Both the position numbers and the translations under genes were made by a program. Shown here one piece after another: positions 61,562 through 64,000 of a DNA stretch of 64,000 bases. Location of the stretch: the NCBI GenBank assembly GCA_963971425.1, contig OZ020517.1, positions 12,464,501-12,528,500 of the forward strand, read 5' to 3'. How positions within the stretch are numbered: position 1 is the first letter of the stretch; each line of letters starts with the position of its first letter. A model generated the notes under the pieces. It ran no database searches. It saw nothing but the letters and a program-made list of their open reading frames with translations, and was not told the DNA's origin. Source of the DNA: Bryoerythrophyllum caledonicum (Eukaryota; Streptophyta; Bryopsida; Pottiales; Pottiaceae).

Positions 61562-61844
61562 AGGGCTATAAAAAGAACTCATTACTTGCCCAAATCAGAT
61601 AAGAATTGAGGGAGTTAGAGGCGTTAGAGTGGTGGAGTGTACTCTGATTTACAAACACGGGGGGTACCTTTGAATGGCCATATTCAAGGCAATTTAGCTC
61701 GTGTTGGAGCGTGCGTAGGCATTTCGGACAGATCTCTTTGAGGGCTATACAATTGAGATGAAAAAAACAAAAATCATATAGGAATTGAGGGAGTTAGAGG
61801 TGTTAGAGTGGTGGAGTGTAGTTTGATTTGCAAACTGGGGGGCT
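61562..61844 (+). repeat. Direct duplication (61562-61667 and 61741-61844) ahead of the Harbinger transposase
   Basis: Both copies contain AGGGCTATA, GAATTGAGGGAGTTAGAGG and GTTAGAGTGGTGGAGTGTA. The first has CTATAAAA, a TATA-like box. Position suggests a duplicated promoter or terminal region of the transposon that holds the transposase at 61881. Confidence 0.7.
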
Positions 61845-61880
61845 GTAGTATAATTCAAGTTTGCTCTAATAATCCTCAGT

Positions 61881-62968
61881 ATGAGTATTATGGCGGATAG
61901 TGGTTTGTCAGATAGTGATTTCTATAGATCCGATAGCAGCGATGAGGATTTGGGTGACTTTGAAGTTGAATTGAGAACAATTCTTAAGAGTATGGTGGCT
62001 GCAACAAATGCATACCATCTTTTCAATGCAAACGAGTGGGACGATAATGGTCAACAATCTGTGAACCCATTGAAAGGCGTTCGAGATATGCTTGGATGGC
62101 TTAAAGAAACAACATGTATGTTCAAGACTTGAACCAATTTTACGTTGGTAGAATTTGAAGAGCTATGCAGGTTAGTGTATCCAACTATTGGTGGAAATGT
62201 AAGATCAACAGGTGCTCCTCAAGGTTTGCAAGGCCGTTCTCCAAAGCTTAACCCTGAACAAAGGCTATTAAATTTCATTTCGTTTATGAAGTGTGATTCG
62301 GTAACATCCTACGATTCATTCCATTGGAACTGGTCTACTAGTTGAGTATGTGATGATGCAATGTTTATCACTTCGTGTATTGCCGATGCAATAGGCGATG
62401 AAATTCAATGGCCAAATGCTAGGAAAAGATAACACTTAGGGAGAAGGTTGCCTCAGTTCAAGGATGCATTGGTTACATTGATGGTACTCTGGTACAGATT
62501 TGCAGGCCATGGTAAGATGAAAATCATGCTAAATGGTTCAATGGACGTAAGAAGATGTATAACATGAATAATACGGGGATTTTGGATCACGATGGACTTT
62601 TTATTGATGTGGATACGGGGTTTCCTGGTTCGTATGATGACGTCAATGTGTTACGACAATCAAGGATCTACAACGAATGGCAAAGACGTTTTACACTTGG
62701 AGACAATTACCAAGAGTATTTGTTAGGCGACCCATGCTACACAGGTGAAGAAATGTTCATTATGAGACGATTGAGTGACCGCGAGATACCAGAAGATACA
62801 AATTATGGTTTAGTAAAAGAATTCAACAAGATGCATGTAGGCTATCGAGTACGTGTTGAATGGGACATTGGTGGACTAAAACAAAAATGGCGTCGTCTTA
62901 TGAAACGATATGATTCGACTTGGATCAAATACGATAATTTTTTTCATGGTTGCTTACGTGCTGACTAA
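61881..62968 (+). pseudogene. PIF/Harbinger transposase (DDE_Tnp_4), broken
   Basis: From 61881 the frame reads a Ser/Asp-rich start, then an N-terminal region, with TGA codons at 62130-62132 and 62343-62345. The catalytic part continues in another frame from about 62430 (REKVASVQGCIGYIDGTLVQ), with one TAA near 62512, and is then open from 62555 to 62968. The DDE set is visible: Asp in GYIDGT, Asp in DVDTGFPGSYDD, Glu in VRVEWDIGGLKQKW. PIF/Harbinger elements need a second, Myb-like protein, not found here. Short acidic C-terminal coding DNA may follow (EEEDNEDNHGWDGD, to about 63060). Terminal repeats were not located. Confidence 0.8.
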
Positions 62969-64000
62969 TTTCATCCATCGACGACGAATAGATTGGTCTG
63001 AGGAGGTGATTGGAGAAGAAGAAGATAATGAAGACAATCATGGATGGGATGGAGATTACTAGATCCATAGTTCACATTTATCAATGGAGTAATTAAATTA
63101 TATGATTCTATTCTAGCTATACAATATGTAATATTTTATTTGAAAGGTCTTTTCTTTACCTTTGATGTAGACCAGCATGTAATTTATGCATTGTACTTTC
63201 GATAAAATAATATTTATATAAAAATATTGTTATTTATTGCATATGCAGTGTATAGAGCATTTTTAACAATATAATTTCATGGATATTTATGATATGTGAC
63301 TTCCACAGACTTTGTAATTAATATAACGAAATGCTCTTCTAGAGTATCAATATAACGTACACATGATAAACTAAAGCTAATGCAACAAGTTGCATGCTTT
63401 TTGGAATGAATATGTGTGTTTTATGAAAATTTTAGTATTTTGTCACTAATTAGTAATGGGACTAATGTCCTACGAGGCATTAGTCACATTAGTCACATTA
63501 GTCACAACACGCAAAATCTTCCATAACTCTCACATGAAGAAGCCTAATCTTGTAAAATTTTCTATATGTCCTTTACACTACATAAGCCACATTCAATTCA
63601 ATTTGTATCACCATTGTACCTTTTTTTAAATATATATACATCAAGCCTACATAAACATTTTGGTTTTTTATTTTTGGATATGAATTTTGATCTATATAGA
63701 GTTGATGTAGACCTCAAATTAAGATCAATGAGTTTTTATTTTCCATTTCATGAAAACTAAATTTGTTAGGCTTGTTTTCTATATTGGTTTTTTAGCCTTG
63801 TTATTTGTGTTGTCTTTATAGGAATTATATGCTTTTGAAATTTATTATAGTTTCAGATAAAAGTACAATTTGGAACATGTTCTTGAAAGAACATAAATTA
63901 GGTGCAAATTTAATTTCTATTTATTTAAGAGAAGTTTGTCTTTCTTATATTTCCTAAGAATTAAAATAGTAATATTTTGAAATAATGGACTACAAAATGT
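62969..64000. other. AT-rich tail of the window
   Basis: No gene recognised. A three-copy direct repeat of ATTAGTCAC occurs at about 63479-63507. The rest may include the downstream end of the Harbinger element. Confidence 0.35.

Overview
The window is nuclear DNA from a land plant. The evidence is a set of intron-bearing genes with plant-type proteins: the 5' end of a RAD6-type ubiquitin-conjugating enzyme (UBC2), a 359-residue secreted pectin methylesterase, a 181-residue ARF1 GTPase and a 427-residue FHA/NIPP1-like nuclear protein. The sequence does not settle which lineage. The repeat load and the unusual elements would fit a bryophyte, lycophyte or fern, but this is a guess.

Layout. 1-1.8 kb: first two coding exons of UBC2 (minus strand) and its GC-rich leader. 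2-2.4 kb: a tRNA-derived SINE and a 110-bp piggyBac-type MITE. 2.69-16.4 kb: a candidate large Mutator-like DNA transposon bounded by diverged long inverted repeats. It carries a decayed minus-strand MULE/SWIM transposase and, divergently, a multi-exon plus-strand cargo gene that combines a ParB-like motif with an amino-DNA-methyltransferase-like C-terminus. Later MITEs, SINEs and minisatellites sit inside it. 16.4-31.75 kb: a Tourist-like MITE, then a piggyBac-type MITE split by a roughly 13.8-kb LINE. The LINE has a perfect 13-bp target-site duplication, a 3' hairpin and a (TTC)n tail of about 97 units. Its large ORF2 contains an exact 2A ribosome-skipping motif, an APE endonuclease, a reverse transcriptase and an RNase H. 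31.9-33 kb: a TA-flanked MITE and a hairpin. 34.1-45.4 kb: two fossil Ty3/Gypsy elements. The older, minus-strand one has a cytosine-5 DNA methyltransferase domain between protease and reverse transcriptase; the younger, plus-strand one interrupts its gag. 46.3-58.2 kb: host gene island (pectin methylesterase, ARF1, FHA/NIPP1, a small CHCH-like protein). 58.2-64 kb: AT-rich intergenic DNA ending in a decayed PIF/Harbinger transposase.

The most notable themes are three elements with uncommon biochemistry: a DNA transposon with ParB plus amino-methyltransferase-like cargo, a Gypsy element with a C5-methyltransferase module, and a giant LINE using a 2A peptide. Splice sites for the pectin methylesterase, ARF1 and FHA genes were chosen by eye; their exon phases add up to complete open proteins, so those gene models are strong. 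The transposon boundaries and the ParB/methyltransferase assignment are the main inferences.
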